Position numbers and translations under genes: made by a program
The notes under the pieces: generated by a model
Seen by the model: the letters and a program-made list of their open reading frames with translations, nothing else
Database searches by the model: none
What the model was told of the DNA's origin: nothing
In this document: piece after piece, positions 8,908-16,867 of the stretch
Layout of the letters: each line of letters begins with the position of its first letter
Numbering within the stretch: position 1 is the first letter of the stretch
Source of the DNA: JAAYUD01 sp041907665
Lineage (GTDB): Bacteria > Bacteroidota > Bacteroidia > Bacteroidales > Bacteroidaceae
Reading direction: 5' to 3'
NCBI GenBank assembly: GCA_041907665.1
Contig: JAYRGW010000011.1
Coordinates: forward strand, 10,654-74,653
DNA: 64,000 nucleotides

Positions 8908-10059
8908 ATGAAAATTGTATATTATCTTCCTTCTCTTGTCGCCTCAGGTGGAATTGAAAGGATTATAGCGTTCAAAGCAAATTATTTCGCTGAGCATTTT
9001 GAAAATTATGATATTACTATCATTACTTCAGAACAAATGGGAGAAAAGCCCTATTTTGAATTGTATCCAAAGGTAAAACATATTGATATTGATGTCCCAA
9101 TAGACAGACCTTATTCTCAAAGTAAATTAAAGAAATATCTAGCATATCCGTATCGTTACTATTTATTTAAAAAGAGATTGTCGAAAACTTTAAAGATGCT
9201 TGGTGCCGATATTTTTATATCTACCATGAGAAGGGAATTGAATTTCATTAATGATTTAAAAGATGGCAGTATTAAAATTGGAGAATTCCATGTTACTCGT
9301 TCTGCTTACGGTAGTGAAACAATTCAAAGCAGGAACCTTATAGCCAAAAGAATTAAAAATTATCTTGCAAATAGGTTTGTAACTAATTTATCGAGATTGA
9401 GTAAAGTTGTGATATTAACTCATGAAGGTTCTTTAGAATGGCCGGAGCTGCATAATATTGAAATTATTCCCAATCCTCTACCTACTTTAGTGATAAACAA
9501 ACGATCAAATTGTTTAGGAAAAGAAGTTATTGCGGTAGGTCGATATTCTCCTGAAAAAGGATTTGATCGACTAATATCTGCATGGAAGAAGGTTGCAGAA
9601 AGGTATTCTGATTGGATATTGAATATATATGGTGAAGGTGGGTTAAAAAAAAGTTATCAAAAGCAAATTGATGAATTGGGACTAAATGAAAGTTGTTTCT
9701 TAAAAGAACCTGTTAAAAACATATACGATAAATACATAGAAAGTTCCATTTTTGTTTTATCTTCATACTATGAAGGATTCGGAATGGTAATAATAGAAGC
9801 TATGTCTTGTGGCCTCCCCGTTGTTTCATTTTCTTGTCCGTGTGGTCCGAGAGATATGATTGAGAATGGAATAAATGGCATATTAGTAAAAAATGGTGAT
9901 AGTGAAGAATTAGCGAATCAAATATGTTTTCTTATTGAAAATCCACAAATGAGAAAGAATGTCGCAGACCAAGCGTATATTTCTTCAGGGAAATATCATA
10001 TAGAAAGTATTGCCGAAAGATGGAAAAATTTATTTGAAACGATAATAAAAAATAATTGA
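8908..10059 (+). CDS. GT4-family glycosyltransferase
   Basis: The 383-residue GT-B enzyme starts MKIVYYLPSLVASGGIERII, with the GG(I/V)ER acceptor-loop motif of family 4. The donor domain starts at VIAVGRYSPEKGFDRLI near residue 207. The E-x7-E signature lies in YEGFGMVIIEAMSCGLPVVS near residue 290. It likely adds a hexose in the exopolysaccharide or capsule pathway encoded here. It begins 1 bp after the previous stop. Donor specificity is not visible. Confidence 0.92.
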   Translation: MKIVYYLPSLVASGGIERIIAFKANYFAEHFENYDITIITSEQMGEKPYFELYPKVKHIDIDVPIDRPYSQSKLKKYLAYPYRYYLFKKRLSKTLKMLGADIFISTMRRELNFINDLKDGSIKIGEFHVTRSAYGSETIQSRNLIAKRIKNYLANRFVTNLSRLSKVVILTHEGSLEWPELHNIEIIPNPLPTLVINKRSNCLGKEVIAVGRYSPEKGFDRLISAWKKVAERYSDWILNIYGEGGLKKSYQKQIDELGLNESCFLKEPVKNIYDKYIESSIFVLSSYYEGFGMVIIEAMSCGLPVVSFSCPCGPRDMIENGINGILVKNGDSEELANQICFLIENPQMRKNVADQAYISSGKYHIESIAERWKNLFETIIKNN

Positions 10060-10060
10060 T

Positions 10061-10117
10061 ATGAAAATAGTTGTTGATATATCTCCTATCTATATTAATC
10101 GGATGATCGCTTTTTGA
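10061..10117 (+). pseudogene. Possible gene-start relic, MKIVVDISPIYINRMIAF
   Basis: Directly after the GT4 stop, an ATG opens an 18-codon frame resembling the first strand of a glycosyltransferase, then stops at TGA. The next 66 bp up to the ATG at 10184 carry no open frame. The position, one base after a stop like other genes in this operon, suggests the 5' end of a lost gene. It is too short to identify and could be chance. Confidence 0.3.
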
Positions 10118-10183
10118 TTATACAGAAAAAGGGAATGTTAAAGAATATTGGTTGATGGTATGTGTTAAAAAAAATAGAAATTT

Positions 10184-11353
10184 ATGGGGAAAATTAAAGA
10201 AAAATATAATATGGTGGTAGTATTGTTATTAATTGGAGTCCTTTTGTTAGGAGGCATAATGTACTATATGTTAATAGCTTCGAAGAAGCCTGGGAAGTTA
10301 AAAAACATGAGGCGCATAATCTGTACCATGGGGAATGTTAAAAATGGTATATATGATGAGTCTATTATAAAATGGTGTGATTTACCGATATCCTCCCGTC
10401 TTGAACAGGGTGGCGTTCCTAATAATATGCTTGATATAACACACCCTGCTGTTGTATTATTGCCTAAGCCCTGGAACGGCTACGATGTTTGGCTGGCAGC
10501 TACTCCTTATCCAGAAATAATAGGCGCTGATGCGGAAATTTATGAGAATACATCTATCTTTCATGCTTGTACTCATGATTCAGCATTTCCTTCAAAATTT
10601 ACGGCTATCAAACATAACCCTATCATTTACGGCGAAGAAGCGAAATATAATTCGGATCCGGAACTTTTTATGGATGATGATTCGACCATGTATGTGATTA
10701 CAAGAAAATGTAAAGGGCCTGGTTATTTTGCTAAAATTGTTCTTCAACAATCTCGTGACGGTGAAAATTGGTCCTATCCGGTAACGTTATTAAAAACGGG
10801 TCGTTTAAGTCTGTGCCCTTGTTTGCTAAAAGTGGGAAAACGCTATAGAATTTATATGTTCAATACACATTTTGATGAACGCTACAGCAGATATATAGGA
10901 GGAATTATTACCGATAATATTGAAATATGGGAAAGTGAATCATTATCTCATCCCAATTTTCATTTGGTGAAATATGTGAAATGGAATAACATATCGAATG
11001 TCTGGCACGGTGATGTCCTCTTTTACCATCATAAATACTATATGCTTTATTGTGGAACAAATTATAATTATAAAATGCTATATGGTATTGGTCATGTGAT
11101 TGATACCTTTAAATATCTGTGGTTGGCTGTATCTGATGATGGATATAATTTCAGGGCTTTCTCAAAGCCTATATTAAAGCGATCTGGAATATATAGACCG
11201 ACATTAATTATCAAAAACGATATAATGACTGTTTATTTTGCTACGGAAAATTCCTATATTGGAAAGGATCGCAAACGTTATCCTGGAGGTAATAGAGTAG
11301 GGCTTTTCAGTGTCTCCTTAGACGATTTGATAAGAAAAGAAAATAGCAAATAG
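10184..11353 (+). CDS. Membrane-anchored five-bladed beta-propeller protein, GH43-like
   Basis: The 389-residue protein has a short basic N-terminus and one membrane helix (about residues 11-31, VVVLLLIGVLLLGGIMYYML), then a large extracytoplasmic domain. That domain shows beta-propeller repeats seen in GH43/GH32-type folds: DITHPAVVLLPKPWNGYDVW, NSDPELFMDDDSTMYV, LQQSRDGENWSYP, WHGDVLFYHHKYYMLYCGT and VSDDGYNFRAFSKP. Acidic residues in DITHP, SDPE and HGDV could be catalytic but cannot be assigned with certainty. It sits inside the glycosyltransferase operon, so it may trim or modify the glycan in the periplasm. No function is proven for close relatives that I recognise. Confidence 0.6.
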   Translation: MGKIKEKYNMVVVLLLIGVLLLGGIMYYMLIASKKPGKLKNMRRIICTMGNVKNGIYDESIIKWCDLPISSRLEQGGVPNNMLDITHPAVVLLPKPWNGYDVWLAATPYPEIIGADAEIYENTSIFHACTHDSAFPSKFTAIKHNPIIYGEEAKYNSDPELFMDDDSTMYVITRKCKGPGYFAKIVLQQSRDGENWSYPVTLLKTGRLSLCPCLLKVGKRYRIYMFNTHFDERYSRYIGGIITDNIEIWESESLSHPNFHLVKYVKWNNISNVWHGDVLFYHHKYYMLYCGTNYNYKMLYGIGHVIDTFKYLWLAVSDDGYNFRAFSKPILKRSGIYRPTLIIKNDIMTVYFATENSYIGKDRKRYPGGNRVGLFSVSLDDLIRKENSK

Positions 11354-11376
11354 GGAAATAAATTAAAGATCTATAT

Positions 11377-12225
11377 ATGAAATGGTATACTAAATATTTG
11401 CAAGTTTATAATAAGTCTTTTGCAGAGTTTCCTCAGACTGTATTTGATGTTATTCGGGCTAATATAGCAAAGAAACAGAGTTCGGATCCTCTTGTTACTG
11501 TTTCTGTTATAGGGTATAATGAAGAGACTCATTTATTGGCATGTCTTTGGTCGCTAAGTGATATGATCTGTAAATATCCTATTGAAATAATCGGTGTGGA
11601 CAATGATTCTAAAGATAAAACGGCTGAGATATTTAAACAGTGTGGTGTCCCTTATTATACGGAGCATCAGCATAGTTGTGGGTTTGCCCGTCTTTGTGGT
11701 TTGAATCATGCCCGAGGTGAATATCATATTAATATAGATTCAGATACGATGTATCCATCTCATTATGTTGAAATTATGGTCGATGCTTTATTAAAGGAAA
11801 AAGTGGTTGGCGTTTCTTCATCGTGGAGTTACATTCCAGATAAGCAGCATTCTTCTATTGGATTATTTTTATATGAATCTATTAGAGATGTCTATTTGTG
11901 GTTACAGTCCTTTAAACGTCCGGAATTGAGTGTCAGAGGTCTAGTATTTGCGTATAAAGTGAAATATGCCAAACAGGTTGGTATTCGAACGGATATTATT
12001 CGTGGAGAAGATGGTTATTTAGCTTTTCAGTTAAAACAATTTGGTAAGATTGCATTTATTTGTGATAGGAAAGCAAGGGCTATAACTGGATATGGTACGG
12101 TGGGGGTGGATGGTTCTTTGTTTAATAGCTTTAAGATTCGAATAATTTTTTATATAAAGCGTATTCTTTCTTTATTTAAAAGGAAGAAAGAATATAAAGA
12201 TGAAAAATCAAATTTAATAAAATAA
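11377..12225 (+). CDS. GT2-family glycosyltransferase
   Basis: This is a 282-residue GT-A enzyme. Typical motifs are VSVIGYNEETHLLACLWSL, the nucleotide-binding IIGVDNDSKDKTAEIF and the DxD motif in YHINIDSDTMYPSHYVEIM near residue 126. The C-terminus ends with one hydrophobic, then basic stretch (IIFYIKRILSLFKRKK) that may associate with the membrane. It is part of the plus-strand polysaccharide operon, 23 bp after the propeller gene. The sugar is unknown. Confidence 0.87.
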   Translation: MKWYTKYLQVYNKSFAEFPQTVFDVIRANIAKKQSSDPLVTVSVIGYNEETHLLACLWSLSDMICKYPIEIIGVDNDSKDKTAEIFKQCGVPYYTEHQHSCGFARLCGLNHARGEYHINIDSDTMYPSHYVEIMVDALLKEKVVGVSSSWSYIPDKQHSSIGLFLYESIRDVYLWLQSFKRPELSVRGLVFAYKVKYAKQVGIRTDIIRGEDGYLAFQLKQFGKIAFICDRKARAITGYGTVGVDGSLFNSFKIRIIFYIKRILSLFKRKKEYKDEKSNLIK

Positions 12226-12250
12226 GAGTAATTATTGGGATAATATAATT

Positions 12251-13240
12251 ATGAAAGAAAACCGTATAATATGGGTTGATTGGGCGAAAATGATAGGTAT
12301 TATGATTGTTATTTTCGAACATATTCCTACAGAAAGTTCCATGGGAAAGTCGTTTTGTTTTATTTTTCAGATGCCTTTATTCTTTTTTCTTTCAGGCTAT
12401 CTGCATAAAGTACCAAATACAATCAGAGATTCTTTTAAAAAAAATATTAAGAGATTATTTATTCCATATCTATTGTTTCAAGTAATTCAATATCCATATT
12501 GGTGGTTTAAAGAAATGTCTAATTCCGGAAATGTTATTATGGATTTTGGTGGTTTGGTAGTGCCGTTGCTTAAAAGTTTAATTAGTATCCCTATAGATGG
12601 TCCAACATGGTTTATATATTCTTTATTATTAGTTGTAATCTATTATGATTTTATTTCGAAGTTCGTATGTAAAAATACATTGATTATTATTTCATGTGCT
12701 ATTTCTATCGTATTATCAGTAATCATAAATAATGGTCATTTAACATCTTCGATGTTTACGATAGATCGTACAATAGATTTATTCCCTTTTTTCATTTTAG
12801 GAATATATGTAGGCAATTTAAAGAAATCGTTAATTTGTAATAGAAGAGCCACTAAATATTATTTGGTATTTTCTATCACTTCTCTTTTTGTTGCATGTCT
12901 TTTTGTTGCATATCCTTCTACTGAATATTCTTTGGAACGTCTATATTCTTATGTAATTTCATTATTAGGTATTTCTTTTATTATATATCTATGTAAGTGT
13001 GTTCATTTTATAAATGATATTATTGTTACTCTCTCTACTGGGACTATTGCTATTATGGGATTGCATTGGATGTTTATTGGAACTACAAATTTTATTCTTC
13101 AGAAAATTTTGCATTTGAGCCATCCCATAATTTATAGTGCTTTTGAAGCTATTATACTGGTTTTTATGATTATGTTTGTTAATTACTTTATTATAATATT
13201 TTGCAAGAAACATTTTAAAATACTTTTAGGTGGAAGATGA
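12251..13240 (+). CDS. Acyltransferase family 3 (OafA-like) integral membrane protein
   Basis: The protein has 329 residues and about ten predicted membrane helices. The N-terminus has RIIWVDWAKMIGIMIVIFEH, with the D and H of the acyltransferase 3 family, followed by MPLFFFLSGYLHK. Such proteins O-acetylate sugars of surface polysaccharides in the membrane. It is the last gene of the plus-strand operon and faces a minus-strand glycosyltransferase after 78 bp. The acetylated sugar cannot be inferred. Confidence 0.85.
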   Translation: MKENRIIWVDWAKMIGIMIVIFEHIPTESSMGKSFCFIFQMPLFFFLSGYLHKVPNTIRDSFKKNIKRLFIPYLLFQVIQYPYWWFKEMSNSGNVIMDFGGLVVPLLKSLISIPIDGPTWFIYSLLLVVIYYDFISKFVCKNTLIIISCAISIVLSVIINNGHLTSSMFTIDRTIDLFPFFILGIYVGNLKKSLICNRRATKYYLVFSITSLFVACLFVAYPSTEYSLERLYSYVISLLGISFIIYLCKCVHFINDIIVTLSTGTIAIMGLHWMFIGTTNFILQKILHLSHPIIYSAFEAIILVFMIMFVNYFIIIFCKKHFKILLGGR

Positions 13241-13318
13241 TTTTATGTGCTTATTTGTATCTTTAGCCTTGTTTATCTTTTTTTGTAAAATAGCTTTGAA
13301 TATATGATTTATTGGAAT

Positions 13319-14476
13319 TTATTCATGTTTCGTATGGCTAAATAGTTTACTCGCTCCTTTAAGATGAAATAGGTTGTTTATTATTTTAAATGTAAGAATA
13401 GGTATTTTAATGAATGAAAATATTAGTCTTTTATTCCAATAACGCGCTGGAATGAGGATTAGTATAGCTAGCATTTGTGCTAATGCTAGGTATAACCATT
13501 TATCGGAGCAAAAACTGTTTGAAAAAACCAACATAACGAGAGTGATCCCGAAAATAAAAGTCAGTTGAACTAAACGTGGAGGAAGTATCCATTGAATTAT
13601 TTTATCGGCATAGGATATGTTAAGAGAAAATAGAGCTTTACCTAAATTGGGTATAGAAGTTAATGCCAAAGAATATTGAGAGGCCATCCATCGTTTACGT
13701 TGCTTACCAATGGCTTCTTGATTGTCAGTTTTCTTGTCAAATACGTATAGTTTATCGGAATATAAAATATGTATTTTTTGTTTGAGCAACATCATTTCAA
13801 GCTCTTTGTCTTCTCCAGCAGAATTTGCTTTGCTAATATTCGACTTAAACCATGTATAGTCAAATGCCATTCCAGAGCCTGTTAAGGCTGAAGATAATCC
13901 TAGGACCTGATGTCCTTTGCGAAAGATGCTGTTGTTAATCTCTTCGCTGACATCGTCTAATAAAGAAATAGGGGAATCATTAACAATGCCTTTTCTGTGT
14001 ACTTGAATTGCCTTTTTTCCGGTAGCTCTCATTTTATTTATTTCAGAGAGAAAGTTTGTCGGAGCTAAATTGTCAGCATCTAATATCACGACAGTATCGA
14101 AGTCCCCTTCTATTTTATCAATAGCTAATTTTAGGGCTTTTGCCTTGGTACTATCTTCGTAAGTCGCGATGAGGGTTATAATGGGTAGATCTCTTAGTTG
14201 CTTATCTGTTTCTTCTTTTTGATGATCGGAAATAGTTGCTATCTGATAGTATTCTTTGGAATAATCTTGTTGTAGAAAAGTTTGAATGGAATTGACAATG
14301 ACACCGTCTTCGGCATACGCAGGGAATAGCACAAGAAAACGATGTCTTATTTCTGTATCAGGATATTGTTTCTCATGATAGAAAAGTGAAGCTATCGCAA
14401 AAATAAGAAGGTATGCAACACAGAAGGTAAGAAACGTAAATAATATCCAATCGATATAAGAAAAGATACTTAGCAT
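13319..14476 (-). CDS. Membrane-bound processive-type GT2 glycosyltransferase
   Basis: The 385-residue protein has an N-terminal membrane helix, a cytosolic GT-A domain and about three C-terminal helices. Motifs are DFDTVVILDADNLAP (DxD near residue 135), a GEDKELEMMLL acceptor region and QRKRWMASQ, the QxxRW signature of synthase-like GT2 enzymes. It may polymerise or add sugar to undecaprenyl-linked glycan. Its start is 1 bp from the stop of the next upstream GT2 gene, so the two are co-transcribed. Whether it is processive cannot be told from sequence. Confidence 0.87.
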   Translation of the reverse strand: MLSIFSYIDWILFTFLTFCVAYLLIFAIASLFYHEKQYPDTEIRHRFLVLFPAYAEDGVIVNSIQTFLQQDYSKEYYQIATISDHQKEETDKQLRDLPIITLIATYEDSTKAKALKLAIDKIEGDFDTVVILDADNLAPTNFLSEINKMRATGKKAIQVHRKGIVNDSPISLLDDVSEEINNSIFRKGHQVLGLSSALTGSGMAFDYTWFKSNISKANSAGEDKELEMMLLKQKIHILYSDKLYVFDKKTDNQEAIGKQRKRWMASQYSLALTSIPNLGKALFSLNISYADKIIQWILPPRLVQLTFIFGITLVMLVFSNSFCSDKWLYLALAQMLAILILIPARYWNKRLIFSFIKIPILTFKIINNLFHLKGASKLFSHTKHE

Positions 14477-14477
14477 A

Positions 14478-15377
14478 TTATTTCATTTTATAAGGTAGCC
14501 CAATGAAAGCAAATATAGCTCTATAGATTGTAATAGCCAAAGATAATTTCCCTTTTATGCAAAAAAGGAAGCTGTTTTTTAAAGCAGATATACTCAAAAG
14601 ATATGCAATGGAGAGATAACGGTTTATTCCTCGTTGATTGCGCCATGCATATAATAATCTGTTACGGTATAAATAAAATACTTGCATTTTACTTGTTTTG
14701 CCAGTACTTCGACTTTCTTTATGATATATAGTTTGGCATGGTTCATACCTCAATTCGTATCCTGCACGGCGGATTTGTGCACACCAATCCATTTCTTCGT
14801 AATAGAGAAAAAAAATATCTGACATGAAGCCGATTTTTTCAATGACGTTTCGTTTGATAATCATTGCTGCTCCATGAAGAAAACAGGTTGGGGTAGGAGT
14901 ATTGTATTGTCCGTGGTCTATTTCATCAAAACCGATGCTTTTGTTTCGTAGTGTGATGGGGGATAAATCAGTGAATCCAGCATATTGAAGATGGTGCGGT
15001 GGATAAGCAAAACAAATTTTAGGGGAAACGCCGCCTATTTTATCGGATTGATCAAATACGTGAAGTAGTTCTGCTAAATGGTCTTCTTGAATGATCGTAT
15101 CGTTATTGATAAAGAATAAATATTTTCCTTGGGCTTGCTTTACACCTAAGCTGTTACCACCTGCAAATCCTAAATTCTTCTTGCTCCGAAGGCAGATAAC
15201 GCGATTACCGAACTGTTGTTGAATTGTTTCTGCATCATTGTTGCGAGAGGCATTATCTATTACGATGATCTCATAGGTTATGGAATGAATTATATTAAAT
15301 ATAGATTCTATGAGTTCGATGGTGTCTTTGAGACCATTATAGTCTACTGTGATAAAAGAGAGTATCGGTGTATCCAT
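14478..15377 (-). CDS. GT2 glycosyltransferase, rhamnosyltransferase-like
   Basis: The protein has 299 residues. Motifs are LSFITVDYNGLKDTIELIES, VIDNASRNNDAETI, FFINNDTIIQEDHLAEL and the late acidic motif LYYEEMDWCAQIRRAGYELR, usual in the WcaA/rhamnosyltransferase branch. It would add a deoxysugar or hexose at the cytoplasmic face. Start and stop are within 2 bp of both neighbours, showing a tight operon with the polymerase gene upstream. The rhamnose assignment is only by family resemblance. Confidence 0.87.
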   Translation of the reverse strand: MDTPILSFITVDYNGLKDTIELIESIFNIIHSITYEIIVIDNASRNNDAETIQQQFGNRVICLRSKKNLGFAGGNSLGVKQAQGKYLFFINNDTIIQEDHLAELLHVFDQSDKIGGVSPKICFAYPPHHLQYAGFTDLSPITLRNKSIGFDEIDHGQYNTPTPTCFLHGAAMIIKRNVIEKIGFMSDIFFLYYEEMDWCAQIRRAGYELRYEPCQTIYHKESRSTGKTSKMQVFYLYRNRLLYAWRNQRGINRYLSIAYLLSISALKNSFLFCIKGKLSLAITIYRAIFAFIGLPYKMK

Positions 15378-15379
15378 TT

Positions 15380-16867
15380 TTATTTTTCTGCTGAAAGGAT
15401 AGAGACTTCATCCAGATGTTTTCTTTCGTTTTTATCAATATATGGAGCAGCAAAAGCAAGCGCAATGCCTGTGTAGATGACAATACAATTAGGGTATTGC
15501 ATGACGTCATTACCGTATGCCGATAAAAAGAATCCTGCTGCCATACCTAGCCACGCTGCTACTAAACCACGTATCCTTTTATTTTGCACTTTAAATAAAA
15601 GCAACCATGATGCCCACAAAAAAATTAATCCGTGTATTGCTAAAAAAAGTATTAATCCGATATAACCGGTTTCGACCCATATGCTAGTTAAAAAAGAATC
15701 AGGAGGATAGGGCATTCTTTCTTTCGGCTTATAAATATCTGATTTTGATAAGCCAATTCCATAACCAAATGGTTTCTTAACCATTAAATCTTTCATCTTT
15801 TTTCTGTTTTCTGTCCGTACTAAATAAGATGGGTCGTTAGAAGGATGAAAAGCTGACCGCATCTTATGTATATACGAGTTACCGTCTCCTATGTGAGTAA
15901 AACTAAAAGAAAAGTATAAAACAAAAAGCAATAGAATAGTAGTAATACTACTCTTGATGCTTTTAGAGAGAATGACAAGCATTAACAATCCTCCGAAAGG
16001 AATAGCGATAGCGCTACGGGTCCCTGAAATAAACATTCCATAAAATGCTAAGATCATAATAATGAAGCAATAAAGTTTGAACGTTTTATTTCTCATATAA
16101 ATGGCAGATATGCCAAATGTCGTAGCAGCCATTGCCATGTGAACACCAAAATTGGCTGCATCCGTAAAGCAGGAAAAGTATCGTATGCCAGACCAAATGA
16201 TGTGTGTATTAGAACCACCTAATGTGAAAAGGAAGTAATTCTCTTTAGCATTCCAACCAAAATACTGTTGACGAAAAGCGATGGCAATACAAATAAGGAT
16301 AAATATGGACCAAATAATAAGTAAAAGATTTATTCCTCTAATATTTCTAATTGTGATAGGAACTAATATTGTAGACAATAGAGGGTATATGGCATATTGA
16401 AAAATGAGGATACTCCATGCTTCGGGTACGCAGTTTGGGTTAGCTAATTCTAGGCAACAATAGGCACTCCAACATAAAATAGACCAAAGCATCGTATTGT
16501 TGCATAATTTCCAATCAATGAATTTGTCATAAAGGCTATAATATACAATAAGAAGTAATGTTATTATTATGCACATTACTGATGTAATAATACCCAAACG
16601 GTATTCTAATAAAAAATCAGTAGGTATTATTGCTAGAAATTGTAATGCAAATAAAAAATAGAAAGCATAGCGAGAGTTCTTTATCATGAAAAGAACAACT
16701 ATTATCAGTATGGGCACTAAACCAATGGCTATACTGAAAAAAGGAGAATAACTTAAAAGCTGCTTGTAGAAAAGAAAATATAAAATGGTTATCAAAATAA
16801 CGTAAGGCCATCCTTTTTCGTATAACCATTGAAAGGCCGGCGAAATGTAACGGTTATTCTTCTTCAT
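15380..16867 (-). CDS. O-antigen ligase/polymerase (Wzy/WaaL family)
   Basis: The protein has about 495 residues and 11-12 predicted membrane helices. The long periplasmic loop between late helices includes KPFGYGIGLSKSDIYKPKER and then PPDSFLTSIWVETGYIGLIL, the Wzy_C pattern. It either polymerises repeat units or ligates the finished glycan in the periplasm. An ATG at 16918 would overlap the upstream gene by 65 bp, so I chose the ATG at 16867, which overlaps by 14 bp and still suggests translational coupling. Ligase and polymerase cannot be separated by sequence here. Confidence 0.85.
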   Translation of the reverse strand: MKKNNRYISPAFQWLYEKGWPYVILITILYFLFYKQLLSYSPFFSIAIGLVPILIIVVLFMIKNSRYAFYFLFALQFLAIIPTDFLLEYRLGIITSVMCIIITLLLIVYYSLYDKFIDWKLCNNTMLWSILCWSAYCCLELANPNCVPEAWSILIFQYAIYPLLSTILVPITIRNIRGINLLLIIWSIFILICIAIAFRQQYFGWNAKENYFLFTLGGSNTHIIWSGIRYFSCFTDAANFGVHMAMAATTFGISAIYMRNKTFKLYCFIIMILAFYGMFISGTRSAIAIPFGGLLMLVILSKSIKSSITTILLLFVLYFSFSFTHIGDGNSYIHKMRSAFHPSNDPSYLVRTENRKKMKDLMVKKPFGYGIGLSKSDIYKPKERMPYPPDSFLTSIWVETGYIGLILFLAIHGLIFLWASWLLLFKVQNKRIRGLVAAWLGMAAGFFLSAYGNDVMQYPNCIVIYTGIALAFAAPYIDKNERKHLDEVSILSAEK

